Origin: Sphingomonas sp.
GTDB lineage: Bacteria; Pseudomonadota; Alphaproteobacteria; Sphingomonadales; Sphingomonadaceae
DNA: 64,000 nucleotides
NCBI RefSeq assembly: GCF_017745215.1
Contig: NZ_JAGHZV010000007.1
Coordinates: 62,001-126,000, forward strand
Direction: 5' to 3'
Positions within the stretch are counted from its first letter, which is position 1, and every line of letters begins with the position of its first letter. Below are positions 42,752-51,895 of this stretch, one piece after another. A program made the translations under genes and the position numbers. The notes under the pieces are model-generated. The model did no database searches. It was not told where the DNA came from and was given only the letters and a program-made list of their open reading frames with translations.

Positions 42752-42833
42752 CGTCATCCCGGCGAAAGCCGGGACCTAGGACCGCGAGCGATGTCTTCCG
42801 TGACCCTGGGTCCCGGCTTTCGCCGGGATGACG
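42752..42833. repeat. 82-bp palindromic repeat, copy 4
   Basis: Long form of the dispersed palindrome between the DUF1345 gene start and the 3' end of the membrane-protein gene at 42843. It ends 9 bp before that gene's stop codon, so it may terminate the ppa transcript. Confidence 0.95.
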
Positions 42834-42842
42834 GTTGAAGAG

Positions 42843-43529
42843 CTAAGCGACTCGTCTCGCCACCCACACCGGCTTCACCGCAGCCACCAGCGCCAGCGCG
42901 AGCAGCGCGATCCAGGCGTAATTATGCGTCTTGATCAGCCACGGGCTGTGCGGCGCGAACAGGATCACCGCGATCCCGGCGAGTCCGCCCAGCCCCATCG
43001 GCACCGCGGCGATGCGGCCGAGCCAGCCGTGGCGGAGCATCGACACGGCCATCAGCACCTCGGCGACGCCCAGCAGGAAGAATTTGGGCCGCACCGTCCA
43101 GAACAGCGCGTCGAACAGCCAGGGCTTGCCCGGCAGGCTGCCCAGGATGGCGAACATCGTCACGCCCTCCGCCTCGTCGAGCAGCGCCGCGACCACGGCC
43201 GCGAGTGCCGCCCAGCCCATCCGCCGGCCGCCGCCCGCCAAGGCCCAGGCGCCGCAGCCGAGGAACGCCGCATAGGCGGGGATGAAGCCGAGCATGTCGA
43301 GCCACAGCCCGCGCGCCTGCGCTTCGGCGAAGCGGCTGGTGCAGGGCTCGCGGCCGAACAACTCGGCGATGTCGGCGGTGCTGCGCGCGAGCTCGAACGC
43401 CGTGATCGCGCCCGCGCCGTGCGTCGGCCCGCAGGCGACGAGGTTCGGGATCCAGCCGAAGCCGAAGGAAGCGACCAGCGTGGCGGCACCCGCCGCCACG
43501 CACAGCCGCCAGGCGCGCGTCGCGGTCAG
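42843..43529 (-). CDS. Hypothetical membrane protein downstream of ppa, possible CTG start
   Basis: About 228 residues with five or six helices. After RLCVAAGAATLVASFGFGW comes a loop with two cysteines (LVACGPTHGAGA and GREPCTSRF); later segments are GFIPAYAAFLGCGAWALAGG, KPWLFDALFWTVRPKFFLLG and PWLIKTHNYAWIALLALAL. I do not recognise the family. Start choices: CTG at 43529, which overlaps the ppa stop as CTGA and gives MTATRAWRLCVAA; GTG at 43499, which loses 10 residues; or ATG at 43622 well inside ppa, unlikely. The ribosome site AAGGCGG before the CTG is weakly supportive. Confidence 0.7.
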   Translation of the reverse strand: MTATRAWRLCVAAGAATLVASFGFGWIPNLVACGPTHGAGAITAFELARSTADIAELFGREPCTSRFAEAQARGLWLDMLGFIPAYAAFLGCGAWALAGGGRRMGWAALAAVVAALLDEAEGVTMFAILGSLPGKPWLFDALFWTVRPKFFLLGVAEVLMAVSMLRHGWLGRIAAVPMGLGGLAGIAVILFAPHSPWLIKTHNYAWIALLALALVAAVKPVWVARRVA

Positions 43530-44068
43530 GCGGCCGCCTTGTCGGCCTTGGCGCGCTCGATCGCCTCGAGCACGATCTGCCGCGCCGCCTCGGCATCGCC
43601 CCACTGGCCGATGCGCACCCACTTCTCGGACTCGAGGTCCTTATAGTGCGTGAAGAAATGCTCGATCTGCTGCATCACGATCTCGGGCAGGTCGCTGCGC
43701 TCGCCGACATCGCTGTAATAGGGGAAGGTCGTGTCAACCGGCACGCAGATCAGCTTCTCGTCGCCGCCATGCTCGTCCTCGAGGTTGAGCACCGCGATCG
43801 GGCGCGCGCGGACGACGCAGCCGGGGACGAAGGGCGAGCGCGCGATCACCAGCGCGTCGAGCGGGTCGCCATCGGGCGAGAGCGTGTGCGGCACGAAGCC
43901 GTAGTTCGCCGGATAGCGCATCGGCGTGTGCAGGATGCGATCGACGAACAGCGCGCCCGAGGCCTTGTCGAACTCGTACTTCACCGGCTCGCCGCCGACG
44001 GGAACTTCGATGATGACGTTGAGGCTGTGCGGGGGGTTGTCGCCCACCGGCACCATATCGATTCGCAT
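43526..44068 (-). CDS. ppa: Inorganic pyrophosphatase (family I)
   Basis: Hydrolyses pyrophosphate to drive biosynthesis; cytosolic homohexamer in related bacteria; 180 residues. Signatures: FVDRILHTPMRYPANYGFVP near the N-terminus, DGDPLDALVIA (the three-Asp metal motif), and VPGCVVRARPIAVLNLEDE. FFTHYKDLESEKWVRIGQW completes the core. The frame is open upstream, but the ATG at 44068 (MRIDMVPVGDNPP) is the family start. The stop overlaps the start of the membrane-protein gene at 43529. Confidence 0.96.
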   Translation of the reverse strand: MRIDMVPVGDNPPHSLNVIIEVPVGGEPVKYEFDKASGALFVDRILHTPMRYPANYGFVPHTLSPDGDPLDALVIARSPFVPGCVVRARPIAVLNLEDEHGGDEKLICVPVDTTFPYYSDVGERSDLPEIVMQQIEHFFTHYKDLESEKWVRIGQWGDAEAARQIVLEAIERAKADKAAA

Positions 44069-44079
44069 GTGTGACTCGC

Positions 44080-45987
44080 TTATTTGGGATCGAGAAGCCG
44101 ATCCAGACCAGCCTCTCCCGTGGCGATCTTTTCGAGGCGCGGATAGCGTAGTCCGCCGTGATAGTCGATGGCGAGTTCGCGGTAGGCGTCGCCCCGTTTG
44201 ACCACGAGCTGGATCGGCTTGCCGTCGGCCTTGGCCGCGGTGATCGCGTCCTTGAGGCGCTCGCCGGTGGTGGCGGCGCCGTTCACCGAGACGATCGTGT
44301 CGGCGAGCGTCAGCCCCGCCTTGAACGCCGGCCCGTCCCACAGCACTTCGGACAGGCCGTTGTCCTTGCCCAGCACCAGCCCGAGCGAATAGCGCAAATT
44401 GGTCTGCTTGCGCGACTTCTCGTCGGCCTTGAACCAGCCGGTGGGCGCATCGGTGTAGACCAGGCGATAGCCGTTCCGCTCGAGCCCCGCGAGCGGCGGC
44501 TCGGGGCGGACCTGGTAGATGCGCGCGTCGAGGAAGCCCTTCCAGTCGTAGTGCACCACCGACTCGAGCGTGCGCACGACATCCTCGTAGCGATAGGTGG
44601 CGACGCCCCAGTCGCCGTCGCCGAAGCCGGCGAAGGCGCGCGCGAAATCGTCGATCGACTTGGTGCCATGGCTCTGCTCGCGGATCACCGCATCGGCCTC
44701 GAGCCAGACCATCATGCCTTCGTTGTAATAATCCTCCGAGCGCTGCCAGCTCACCCAGCCCTTGGGCGCGCGCGCCGTGATGACCGGATCGTTGGTCGTG
44801 TCCTCGACGCTGCGCCAGGTGCGGCCTTCACGCACCGCGAGGTTGGCGGCGATGCCGGCGAGCGCGTCGAGCGTCTGCGCCCTGGAGTACATCCCCGAGC
44901 GGGCGCCGAGCACATAGCCCCAGAACTGGTCGAGCCCCTCATAGGCCCAGAGCAGGCTGTCGCGCATCGGCGTGCGGAAGTCGGGCGTCCAGAGGTCGGC
45001 GCCGCGGCGGAACTTGCCGATCCAGCTGTGGTCGTACTCGTGCGGGATCAGGTTGCGGTCGGGGAGCGCATTGTCCCAGTCGGTGAAATAGCCGGGCTCG
45101 ACCTGGTTCTCCGAGCTGCGGTGATGCTCGAGCCCGATGCCGCCGATCTGGTCCGAGACGGCGAGCAGGATCTCGTAATGGTCGTAATGCTCGGCGCCGT
45201 AGAGCTTGACCGCCTGGTCGACGATCGCCTTGTGCTTCGCGATCACCTCGTCGGGCGCGGCGAGTTCCTTGGCGCTGTCGGCGAAGACGTTGAGGTCGAC
45301 CTTGGGCGAGAGCGGGAACTCCTTGTAGTAGCGGCCGGCGAAGACGGGCGAGTCGACGAGCGTGTCATAGTCGGTCTTGCGATAGACGTAGCTGTCGCCC
45401 TGCTTCTCGGCCGGAAGGCCCGAGACCGCGCTCCAGCCCGCGGGGTAGGTGGCGCGCGCCTCGATCGCGATGCGGCGGGTGAAATAGCCCGCCGGATAGA
45501 GGCTCACCGCCGGCCATTGCAGGTTGAGCAGGTTGGGCGTGACGACGATCCGTCCCTGGTTGCCGACCGTCGCCGAGACGAACTGGAACTCGGCAGTGAC
45601 CGACCTGGCGCCCTTGGGCACGTCGAGGTGGAAGGCGAAGACGTCGACCGGGTCGCGCGTCCAGGGGATGACCTGGCCATTGGCGCGGAACACCAGGCCC
45701 GCGAGCTTCTCGATCTCGCCGCGCGCGGAATGCTTGCCCGGGAGCCACTTGGGATAGAGCAGCACGAGATGCCCGGCCTTGGCGACCGGGATCTCCTGCT
45801 TCACGCGGAAGATGCCGTGGTCGAGATCGGTCGCGTCGACATCGAGCTTCATCGTGCCCGGATAGGCGGTGTCGCGCGGGCTCGGGATCCGGTCCTCGAA
45901 ACGGAGCGGCTGGGGTGCGCTGTTCTGGGCAAGCGCGGGGGCGGCGACGGAGCTGAGCAGCAGGGCAAGCGCGACGGCACGCAACAT
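44080..45987 (-). CDS. Secreted M61-family glycyl aminopeptidase-like protease with PDZ domain
   Basis: 635 residues with a signal peptide (MLRAVALALLLSSVAAPALA). The ATG at 45987 has a GGAGAG ribosome site; the frame runs further up but has no signal there. The N-terminal beta domain (about 40-240) is followed by the zinc-protease core: IGGIGLEHH, then the HEYDHSW motif (about 316-322) with the third ligand probably Glu350 in WAYEGLDQFWGY. A PDZ domain (about 510-610, containing LGLVLGKDNGLSEV and GLTLADTIVSVNG) precedes the C-terminus. M61 enzymes remove N-terminal glycine or alanine in Sphingomonas. It is divergent from the P450 gene and 11 bp downstream of it comes ppa. Confidence 0.93.
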   Translation of the reverse strand: MLRAVALALLLSSVAAPALAQNSAPQPLRFEDRIPSPRDTAYPGTMKLDVDATDLDHGIFRVKQEIPVAKAGHLVLLYPKWLPGKHSARGEIEKLAGLVFRANGQVIPWTRDPVDVFAFHLDVPKGARSVTAEFQFVSATVGNQGRIVVTPNLLNLQWPAVSLYPAGYFTRRIAIEARATYPAGWSAVSGLPAEKQGDSYVYRKTDYDTLVDSPVFAGRYYKEFPLSPKVDLNVFADSAKELAAPDEVIAKHKAIVDQAVKLYGAEHYDHYEILLAVSDQIGGIGLEHHRSSENQVEPGYFTDWDNALPDRNLIPHEYDHSWIGKFRRGADLWTPDFRTPMRDSLLWAYEGLDQFWGYVLGARSGMYSRAQTLDALAGIAANLAVREGRTWRSVEDTTNDPVITARAPKGWVSWQRSEDYYNEGMMVWLEADAVIREQSHGTKSIDDFARAFAGFGDGDWGVATYRYEDVVRTLESVVHYDWKGFLDARIYQVRPEPPLAGLERNGYRLVYTDAPTGWFKADEKSRKQTNLRYSLGLVLGKDNGLSEVLWDGPAFKAGLTLADTIVSVNGAATTGERLKDAITAAKADGKPIQLVVKRGDAYRELAIDYHGGLRYPRLEKIATGEAGLDRLLDPK

Positions 45988-46151
45988 CAGGCAAGGCTCT
46001 CCAAAAAGGGATCGGAATCCGTAAGGCATAGGACATCCCGCCATATCGGCACAATCACCGCTGGCCCGGCGCGTCCCCGCTGGATAGCGTCCCGTCCCGG
46101 GTCGCAAGCACCGGAACACCGGACGAAGGTCAACCGGTCTGGGGGCATGCG

Positions 46152-47396
46152 ATGGGCAAATATTGCGACGCGATCGATGCGGCGCCGGCGGCGGAACGCT
46201 GGAAGCTGGCGCGCGGCTTCATCTATTCGGAGCCCGAGCCCTTCTTCGCCGAGATGCGCGCCGAGCGCCCGGTGCTGGTGCTGCCCGAATTGACGCTGGC
46301 GTTCCGCTTCACCGACTGCATCCTGGTCGCGCGGCGGCACCAGGATTTCGGCGTGGACCGCTACAAGCCCAAGCAGGGCGACTATTTCATGGCGCAGGAC
46401 TGGACCGCCGACCATTGGCGCGACAAGTCGATCATGCGCGCGATCCTCGACTTCGAGGACGTGCCGGCGATCCGCGCCTTCGTCGGCAAGCGGACCAGCG
46501 ACATCCTGGATGCGGCGCACGGCGAGATCGACGCGCCGAAGAAGCTCACGAGAGCGGTGCCGATCGGGGTGGTGCGGGACTTCTTCGGCTTCGCGGGCAC
46601 CGATCCGGCGAAGCTCGAGGCCTGGTCCTATTGGAACCAGCAGGACGCCTTCCACAACCAGCCGCAGATCGACATCCAGGTCACCGACCCGCAGCACATC
46701 GTCGACGAGCGCGTGAAGGCGAACAAGGAGCTCGCAATCCACACCGGGTTGATCCTCGCCAAGCGCTGGCTGCAGGCGCGCATCCTGTTCCAGAAGCGCT
46801 CGGATTCGGTGTCGCGGCTGGTGCGGCTGCAAGCGACGGGGGCGATCCGCTGGGGGCTGGCGAAGATATTGTTCAACGTCGGCGGGCTGCTGATCGGCGC
46901 GGTCGAGACGACCTCGCATGTCGTCAACTATGCGATGCAGGAACTCGCACGACGCCCCGACCAATGGGCGGCGGCGAAGGTCGCGGCGCTCTCGGGCGAC
47001 ACCGCGGCGTTCGATCCGTTCGTGTTCGAGGCGCTGCGCTTCAACCCGGCGTTCAGCTATTTCTTCCGCACCTGCCACCGCCCGACCTGGCTCGCCGCGG
47101 GGACGCCGCATGCGGTGGAGGTGCAGCCGGGGACGACGGTGATCGCGGTCGCCGCGAGCGCGATGCGCGACGCCGAGGCGTTTCCCGATCCGGGCAGCTT
47201 CGACACCGGCCGCGCGCTGTCGGACTGCTTCACCTTCGGCCAGGGGCTGCACGAATGCCTGGGGATCCAGATCGCCTATGCGATGGTGCCCGAGATCGTG
47301 CGGCAATGCCTGCGCAGGCCCGGGTTCGCGCCGGCGGGAGAGCTGGCGCTCGAGCGCAGCGTGCCCGAACATTATGTGTGGCGGTGGGATGTTTAG
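46152..47396 (+). CDS. Cytochrome P450
   Basis: Class I-type soluble P450 of 414 residues. The haem ligand Cys369 lies in FTFGQGLHECLG; the ExxR pair of helix K is EALR at 293-296, and the I-helix has IGAVETTSH at 248-256 with the acid-Thr pair. The N-terminus lacks a membrane anchor. No ferredoxin or reductase gene is next to it. The substrate is unknown; the NNQ-rich FG region (NQQDAFHNQPQIDIQ) is unusual. A GGGGG ribosome site stands before ATG 46152, and an 82-bp palindrome follows the stop by 9 bp. Confidence 0.95.
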   Translation: MGKYCDAIDAAPAAERWKLARGFIYSEPEPFFAEMRAERPVLVLPELTLAFRFTDCILVARRHQDFGVDRYKPKQGDYFMAQDWTADHWRDKSIMRAILDFEDVPAIRAFVGKRTSDILDAAHGEIDAPKKLTRAVPIGVVRDFFGFAGTDPAKLEAWSYWNQQDAFHNQPQIDIQVTDPQHIVDERVKANKELAIHTGLILAKRWLQARILFQKRSDSVSRLVRLQATGAIRWGLAKILFNVGGLLIGAVETTSHVVNYAMQELARRPDQWAAAKVAALSGDTAAFDPFVFEALRFNPAFSYFFRTCHRPTWLAAGTPHAVEVQPGTTVIAVAASAMRDAEAFPDPGSFDTGRALSDCFTFGQGLHECLGIQIAYAMVPEIVRQCLRRPGFAPAGELALERSVPEHYVWRWDV

Positions 47397-47405
47397 CTCC
47401 CCCTC

Positions 47406-47487
47406 CGTCATCCCGGCGAAAGCCGGGACCCAGGGTCAAGCAGGACGTCGCTCGTGGCCCTGGGTCCCGGCTTTCGCCGGGATGACG
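47406..47487. repeat. 82-bp palindromic repeat, copy 5
   Basis: Long form of the dispersed palindrome, 9 bp downstream of the P450 stop. It may end that transcript before the membrane methyltransferase gene at 47558. Confidence 0.95.
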
Positions 47488-47557
47488 GTTAGGGGCTTGA
47501 GGCGGCGGCAGCCATCCTTCACGCCTCCCTAACCATTCCCCCCTAAACCCCTCGCCC

Positions 47558-48850
47558 ATGTACCATGACGCCGCCCTGGCCGCGCAGACCCAGGCCGAGC
47601 CGCGCCCGCGCTCGGCGGTGAGCGCGCCGGTCGGCTGGCTCGGGCTCGCCGGCATGGCCGCCTGGGTCGCGGTCGCGCGCGCCTATGGGATGGACGGGCC
47701 CTATTCGGCGCTGGTCAACGTCGTCGCCTGCGCGCTGCCGATGGTGATCTGGTCGGTGCTGGTCGACAAGGTCCACCGCAACCCCTCCACCGGGATCGAC
47801 TGGGCAAACGTGCGCCCCTGGCGCGAGACGCTCGACACCAGCATCACCAAGCTCGCCGGGCTGTGGCTCACCTGGGGCGGGCTCGCCGCCATCTACGCGG
47901 TCGGGCGCTTCTGGTGGGAGACGCGCTACGCCGACTTCCCCTTCGCCATGGCCTGCTTCACCGTCGCCGCGCCCGCGCTGTTCGTCCTCTCGGTGCCCTA
48001 TGTCCTCTGGCTCGACCGCCGGCTGGTCGAGCCGCGCGACGGCGCCTGGGCGCTCGGCGCCTGGGCGATGGGGCACAGGCAAGTCGACCGCGAGGCGATC
48101 TACAACCACCTCCGCGCCTGGGGGGTGAAGGGCTTCTTCCTCGCCTTCATGGTCGCGATCGTGCCGGGCGGCTTCGGCGAGTTCGTGCGCTGGGACCTGA
48201 GCGGGATCTGGGGCGATCCGGTCGCGCTCGCCAACTTCTGCATCACCTTCATGTTCCTGGTCGACGTCGCCTTCGCGACCGCGGGCTATGTCCTGACCTT
48301 CCGCCCGCTCGACTCGCACATCCGCACCGCGAACCCGTTCGCGGCAGCCTGGATGGCGGCGCTGATCTGCTACCCGCCCTTCATCCTGATGGGCGACGGC
48401 GGGCCGCTCGACTATCACACCGGCACCGCCGACTGGACCTGGTGGCTGGGCGGGCACGACTGGCTGCTCGCCGTGCTCGGCGCGGTGCTGGTGGCACTGA
48501 CCGGCATCTACGCCTGGGCGACGATGGCGTTCGGCATCCGTTTCTCGAACCTCACCAACCGCGGCGTGCTCACCAACGGCCCCTATGCCTGGAGCCGCCA
48601 CCCGGCCTATCTCTCGAAGAACCTGTTCTGGTGGCTCTCGACGATCCCGATGCTCGCGACGACCGGCAGCTGGATCGACGCCGCGCGCAACACCGCGATC
48701 ATGGCGCTGGTCAGCGGCGTCTATTACTGGCGCGCGAAGACCGAGGAACGCCATCTCCGCGCCGATCCGGCCTATCAGGCGTATGATCGCTGGATGGCGA
48801 GGCGCGGGCTGGTGCCGCGGGTGTTCGGGCTGGTTCTCGGGCGGAAGTAA
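47558..48850 (+). CDS. ICMT/PEMT-like integral membrane methyltransferase
   Basis: 430 residues with about ten helices. The C-terminal 120 residues carry the methyltransferase signature: LTNGPYAWSRHPAYLSKNLFWW (SAM-binding RHPxY) and, later, EERHLRADPAYQAYDRWMAR (conserved EExxL). The N-terminal 300 residues form a long multi-helix region not found in small ICMTs, which are about 200 residues. The target (protein, lipid or sterol-like molecule) is unknown. The start ATG 47558 has no strong ribosome site. The gene is followed by an 82-bp palindrome and the convergent gshA. Confidence 0.8.
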   Translation: MYHDAALAAQTQAEPRPRSAVSAPVGWLGLAGMAAWVAVARAYGMDGPYSALVNVVACALPMVIWSVLVDKVHRNPSTGIDWANVRPWRETLDTSITKLAGLWLTWGGLAAIYAVGRFWWETRYADFPFAMACFTVAAPALFVLSVPYVLWLDRRLVEPRDGAWALGAWAMGHRQVDREAIYNHLRAWGVKGFFLAFMVAIVPGGFGEFVRWDLSGIWGDPVALANFCITFMFLVDVAFATAGYVLTFRPLDSHIRTANPFAAAWMAALICYPPFILMGDGGPLDYHTGTADWTWWLGGHDWLLAVLGAVLVALTGIYAWATMAFGIRFSNLTNRGVLTNGPYAWSRHPAYLSKNLFWWLSTIPMLATTGSWIDAARNTAIMALVSGVYYWRAKTEERHLRADPAYQAYDRWMARRGLVPRVFGLVLGRK

Positions 48851-48869
48851 CCTTCGACACCCCCTAAAC

Positions 48870-48951
48870 CGTCATCCCGGCGAAAGCCGGGACCCAGGGC
48901 CGCGAGCGACGTCCTTCGTAACCCTGGGTGCCGGCTTTCGCCGGGATGACG
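48870..48951. repeat. 82-bp palindromic repeat, copy 6
   Basis: Long form of the dispersed palindrome between the convergent membrane methyltransferase and gshA genes; likely works as a bidirectional terminator there. Confidence 0.95.
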
Positions 48952-48976
48952 ACTGAGAGGGCGTTCCCCCCGCCCT

Positions 48977-50350
48977 TCAGAACCGCGTCTCTTCGTAGAT
49001 CCGGCAGGGATTGCCGCCCCATTCGCCCGCATAATGATCGAGCAGCACCTGCGCCGGCACCTTGCCGGTGCGGACGATCTCGCGCAGCGGGTCGAGGAAG
49101 CCGCTCTCATTATCGCCCGAGGCGTTGAGCCGGCCGCGCGCGGTGAGCCCCGCGCCGGCGATGTCGAGCACCTCGCCCGCGATGTCGCGCAGCTTGCCGC
49201 CGCCGGGCAGCGGCGCGTCGAGCGCGAGCCTGGGCACCGCGCTGCGCAGTGCCTCGCGATCCTCCATCGACCAGTCCTTGACCAGGTCCCACGCCGCATC
49301 GAGCGCTTGCCTGTCGTAGAGCAGCCCCACCCACAGCGCCGGCAGCGCGCAGATCCGGCCCCAGGGCCCGCCGTCGGCACCGCGCATCTCGAGGAAGGTC
49401 TTGAGCCGCACCTCGGGGAAGGCGGTCGAGAGATGGTCGGCCCAGTCGTCGATCGTCGGCAACTCGCCGGGGAGGACCGGCAGCTCGCCCTTCAGGAAAT
49501 CGCGGAAGCTCAGCCCCGCGGCGTCGATGTAGCGGCCGTCGCGGTAGACGAAGTACATCGGCACATCGAGCGCGTAATCGGCATAGCGCTCATAGCCGAA
49601 GCCCTGCTCGAACACGAAGGGCAGCATGCCGGTGCGCGCCGGATCGGTGTCCGACCAGATGTGGCTGCGGTAGCTGAGATAGCCGTTGGGCTTGCGCTCG
49701 GTGAAGGGCGAATTGGCGAAGAGCGCGGTCGCGAGCGGCTGGAGCGCGAGGCCGACGCGGAACTTCTGCGCCATGTCCGCTTCGCTCGAATAGTCGAGGT
49801 TCACCTGGATCGTGCAGGTGCGCAGCATCATGTCGAGCCCGAGCGACCCCACGCGCGGCATGTGGCGCAGCATGATCGCATAGCGGCCCTTGGGCATGAT
49901 CGGCAGCTCGGCGCGGGTCTTGTCGGGCCACATGCCGAGGCCCAGGAAGCCGATCCCGAGCTTCTCGCCGATCGCCTTCACCTGGTTCAGGTGCCTGCCC
50001 GTCTCGGCGCAGGTCTCGTGGAGATTGTCGAGCGGGGCGCCCGACAGTTCGAGCTGGCCGGCGGGCTCGAGGCTCACGGCGCCGTCGGGGCCCGAGAGCG
50101 CGATGACCGTGCCATTCTCCTCGACCGGCTTCCAGCCGAATTCGGTGAGGCCCATCAGCAGGTCGCGGATGCCGCCGGGCTCGTCGTAGCTCGGCGCGTG
50201 GTGGTCGCTCAGCGCGTAGACGAACTTCTCGTGCTCGGTGCCGATCCGCCAGCGCTCCCTGGCCTTCTCGCCCCGGGCGAAATAATCGACCAGCTGAGCG
50301 CGATCCTCGATCACGGGCGAGTTGCTGACTGAAACGGTTTTCGTGCTCAT
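48977..50350 (-). CDS. gshA: Glutamate-cysteine ligase (alphaproteobacterial/plant type)
   Basis: First step of glutathione synthesis: ATP-dependent joining of glutamate and cysteine. 457 residues, the length of the plant-like group. Signatures: RIGTEHEKFVY at the N-terminus, SLEPAGQLELSGAPLDNLHET, GRYAIMLRHMPRVGSLGLDMM, YSSEADMAQKFRVGLALQPL and LKTFLEMRGADGGPWGRICAL. Two cysteines lie in positions where plant enzymes have redox control, but I cannot say that they act so here. The gene is 68 bp downstream of rsmE; this pair is conserved in alphaproteobacteria. Ends with ETRF. Confidence 0.95.
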   Translation of the reverse strand: MSTKTVSVSNSPVIEDRAQLVDYFARGEKARERWRIGTEHEKFVYALSDHHAPSYDEPGGIRDLLMGLTEFGWKPVEENGTVIALSGPDGAVSLEPAGQLELSGAPLDNLHETCAETGRHLNQVKAIGEKLGIGFLGLGMWPDKTRAELPIMPKGRYAIMLRHMPRVGSLGLDMMLRTCTIQVNLDYSSEADMAQKFRVGLALQPLATALFANSPFTERKPNGYLSYRSHIWSDTDPARTGMLPFVFEQGFGYERYADYALDVPMYFVYRDGRYIDAAGLSFRDFLKGELPVLPGELPTIDDWADHLSTAFPEVRLKTFLEMRGADGGPWGRICALPALWVGLLYDRQALDAAWDLVKDWSMEDREALRSAVPRLALDAPLPGGGKLRDIAGEVLDIAGAGLTARGRLNASGDNESGFLDPLREIVRTGKVPAQVLLDHYAGEWGGNPCRIYEETRF

Positions 50351-50418
50351 GCGCGCGCCTTTACTCGGGGCGCGCGAGCGGCGCCAGTAGGCACCGCATC
50401 TGGGGGCTCATCCGGCGA

Positions 50419-51159
50419 TTACCAGTCCCCCGCCGCGCCCATCCAGAGCGTCACCGCGGCGGCCGCGGCGGTCTCGGCGCGCAGGATGCGCGGGCCGAGC
50501 GCGATGCCGACCGCCTGGGGCAGCGCCTTGATCGCGGCGCGCTCGTCGTCGTCGAAGCCGCCCTCGGGGCCGACGAGGATCGCCGCGGACCCCGGATGCG
50601 CGCGCATCGCCTCGAGCGCCGGCGCGCCGCCCGCCTCGTCGGCGAAGAACAGCGCGCGCCCGGCCGGCCAGGCCTTGAGCAGCGCGGCGAGCTTCACCGG
50701 CTCGGCGAGCTCGGGCAGCGCGGTGCGGCCGCATTGCTCGGCCGCTTCGATCATGTGCGCGCGCAGCCGCTCGAGGTTGAGCCGGTCGACGACGGTGCGG
50801 CGCGTGAGCACCGGCACCAGCCGCGCGACCCCGAGCTCGCACGCCTTTTCCGCGACCCAGTCGACCCGGCCCTTCTTGATCGGCGCGGCGCAGAGCCAGA
50901 GGTCGGGCACCGCCTCGCGCTCGCCGAGCTGCGCCGTGACCTCCACGATCAGGTCGCGCTTGCCGAGATGCCGCGCGAGGGCGAGCCATTCGCCGGTCGC
51001 GTCGTCGAACAGCCGCAGCGGATCGCCGGCCTTCAGCCGCATCACCGAGAGGAGATAATGCGCCTGCGGCCCATCGATGCGCAACGCGCCGAGCGCGAGC
51101 GGGCGTTCGACGAAGAGGCGCGGCGCCGATTGCGGCGGCCAGGCAGGGGTCGCGGGCAT
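50419..51159 (-). CDS. rsmE: 16S rRNA m3U1498 methyltransferase RsmE
   Basis: SPOUT-class SAM enzyme that methylates U1498 of 16S rRNA; 246 residues. PUA-like N-terminal part with PRLFVERPL and HYLLSVMRLKAGDPLRLFD, then the SPOUT knot: EKACELGVARLVPVLTRRT, ILVGPEGGFDDDE and LGPRILRAETAAAAAV. All family blocks are present. ATG at 51159. It precedes gshA on the same strand, a conserved neighbour pair. Confidence 0.95.
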   Translation of the reverse strand: MPATPAWPPQSAPRLFVERPLALGALRIDGPQAHYLLSVMRLKAGDPLRLFDDATGEWLALARHLGKRDLIVEVTAQLGEREAVPDLWLCAAPIKKGRVDWVAEKACELGVARLVPVLTRRTVVDRLNLERLRAHMIEAAEQCGRTALPELAEPVKLAALLKAWPAGRALFFADEAGGAPALEAMRAHPGSAAILVGPEGGFDDDERAAIKALPQAVGIALGPRILRAETAAAAAVTLWMGAAGDW

Positions 51160-51267
51160 TGGCGCTCCTTAGCGCAGCGGGACGGCGCAACAATACCTTC
51201 GTACGATGGCCGATGCCGCGGCGCAGCATAGACTTGCCCGCGAATCCCGCACGAACAGGAGACCGCC

Positions 51268-51834
51268 ATGCGCCTGCCCCTCCTCGCCCCCGACAGCCTC
51301 GGCGACGCGCAGAAGCTGCTCTATGCCGACATGAAGCAAGGCATCGCGTCGAACTTCAACGCCTTCCGGACCGTCTCCGAGGATGGCGCGCTGATGGGGC
51401 CCTGGAACCCCTGGCTGCACGAGCCGCGGATCGGCGGCGCGATCTGGGAGCTCACCAAGGCGATGTCGATGGAAGCGACGCTGCCCGATCCGGCGCGACA
51501 GGTCGCGATCCTCGTCACCGGCGCGCGCTTCAACGCGGCCTATGAGATCTACGCGCATGTCGCGATCGCCGAGCGCGAAGGGATGATGGCGCCGCGCATC
51601 TCGGCGCTGTGCGCCGGGGTGAAGCCCGACGACCTCGACGAGCAGGAAAGCGCGGCGTTCGACGTCGCCTTCGCGCTCACGCGCGGCGGGGTGCTGCCCG
51701 AGCCCTGCTATCGCCGCGCGGTGGCGATCTTCGGCCAGCACGGCGCCAACGAGCTGATCTACCTCGTCGGCCTCTATTGCCTGGTGTCGATGACGCTCAA
51801 CGGCTTCGACGTGCCGGTGCCCGAGGCCGAATAG
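51268..51834 (+). CDS. Carboxymuconolactone decarboxylase-family protein
   Basis: 188 residues. CMD/AhpD-fold protein; the closest pattern is DAQKLLYADMKQGIASNFNAF followed by GPWNPWLHEPRIGGAIWELT and QVAILVTGARFNAAYEIYAHV. The double cysteine C-x2-C of AhpD is missing, so peroxidase-type activity is unlikely and the role is unknown. The final part, ANELIYLVGLYCLVSMTLNGFDVP, matches similar CMD proteins of soil bacteria. GGAGACCGCC precedes ATG 51268. It is divergent from rsmE. Confidence 0.85.
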   Translation: MRLPLLAPDSLGDAQKLLYADMKQGIASNFNAFRTVSEDGALMGPWNPWLHEPRIGGAIWELTKAMSMEATLPDPARQVAILVTGARFNAAYEIYAHVAIAEREGMMAPRISALCAGVKPDDLDEQESAAFDVAFALTRGGVLPEPCYRRAVAIFGQHGANELIYLVGLYCLVSMTLNGFDVPVPEAE

Positions 51835-51895
51835 CCCGAGTTGCACGGCTCGCCCGTTGCGCTAGGTTGCAGTCTGCAACTTGAAGGAGGGGGCG

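Noticed and set aside
44158..46293. 711-codon plus-strand frame antisense to the M61 peptidase and into the P450 gene
   Set aside because: Overlaps two well-supported genes; composition is typical of antisense frames.
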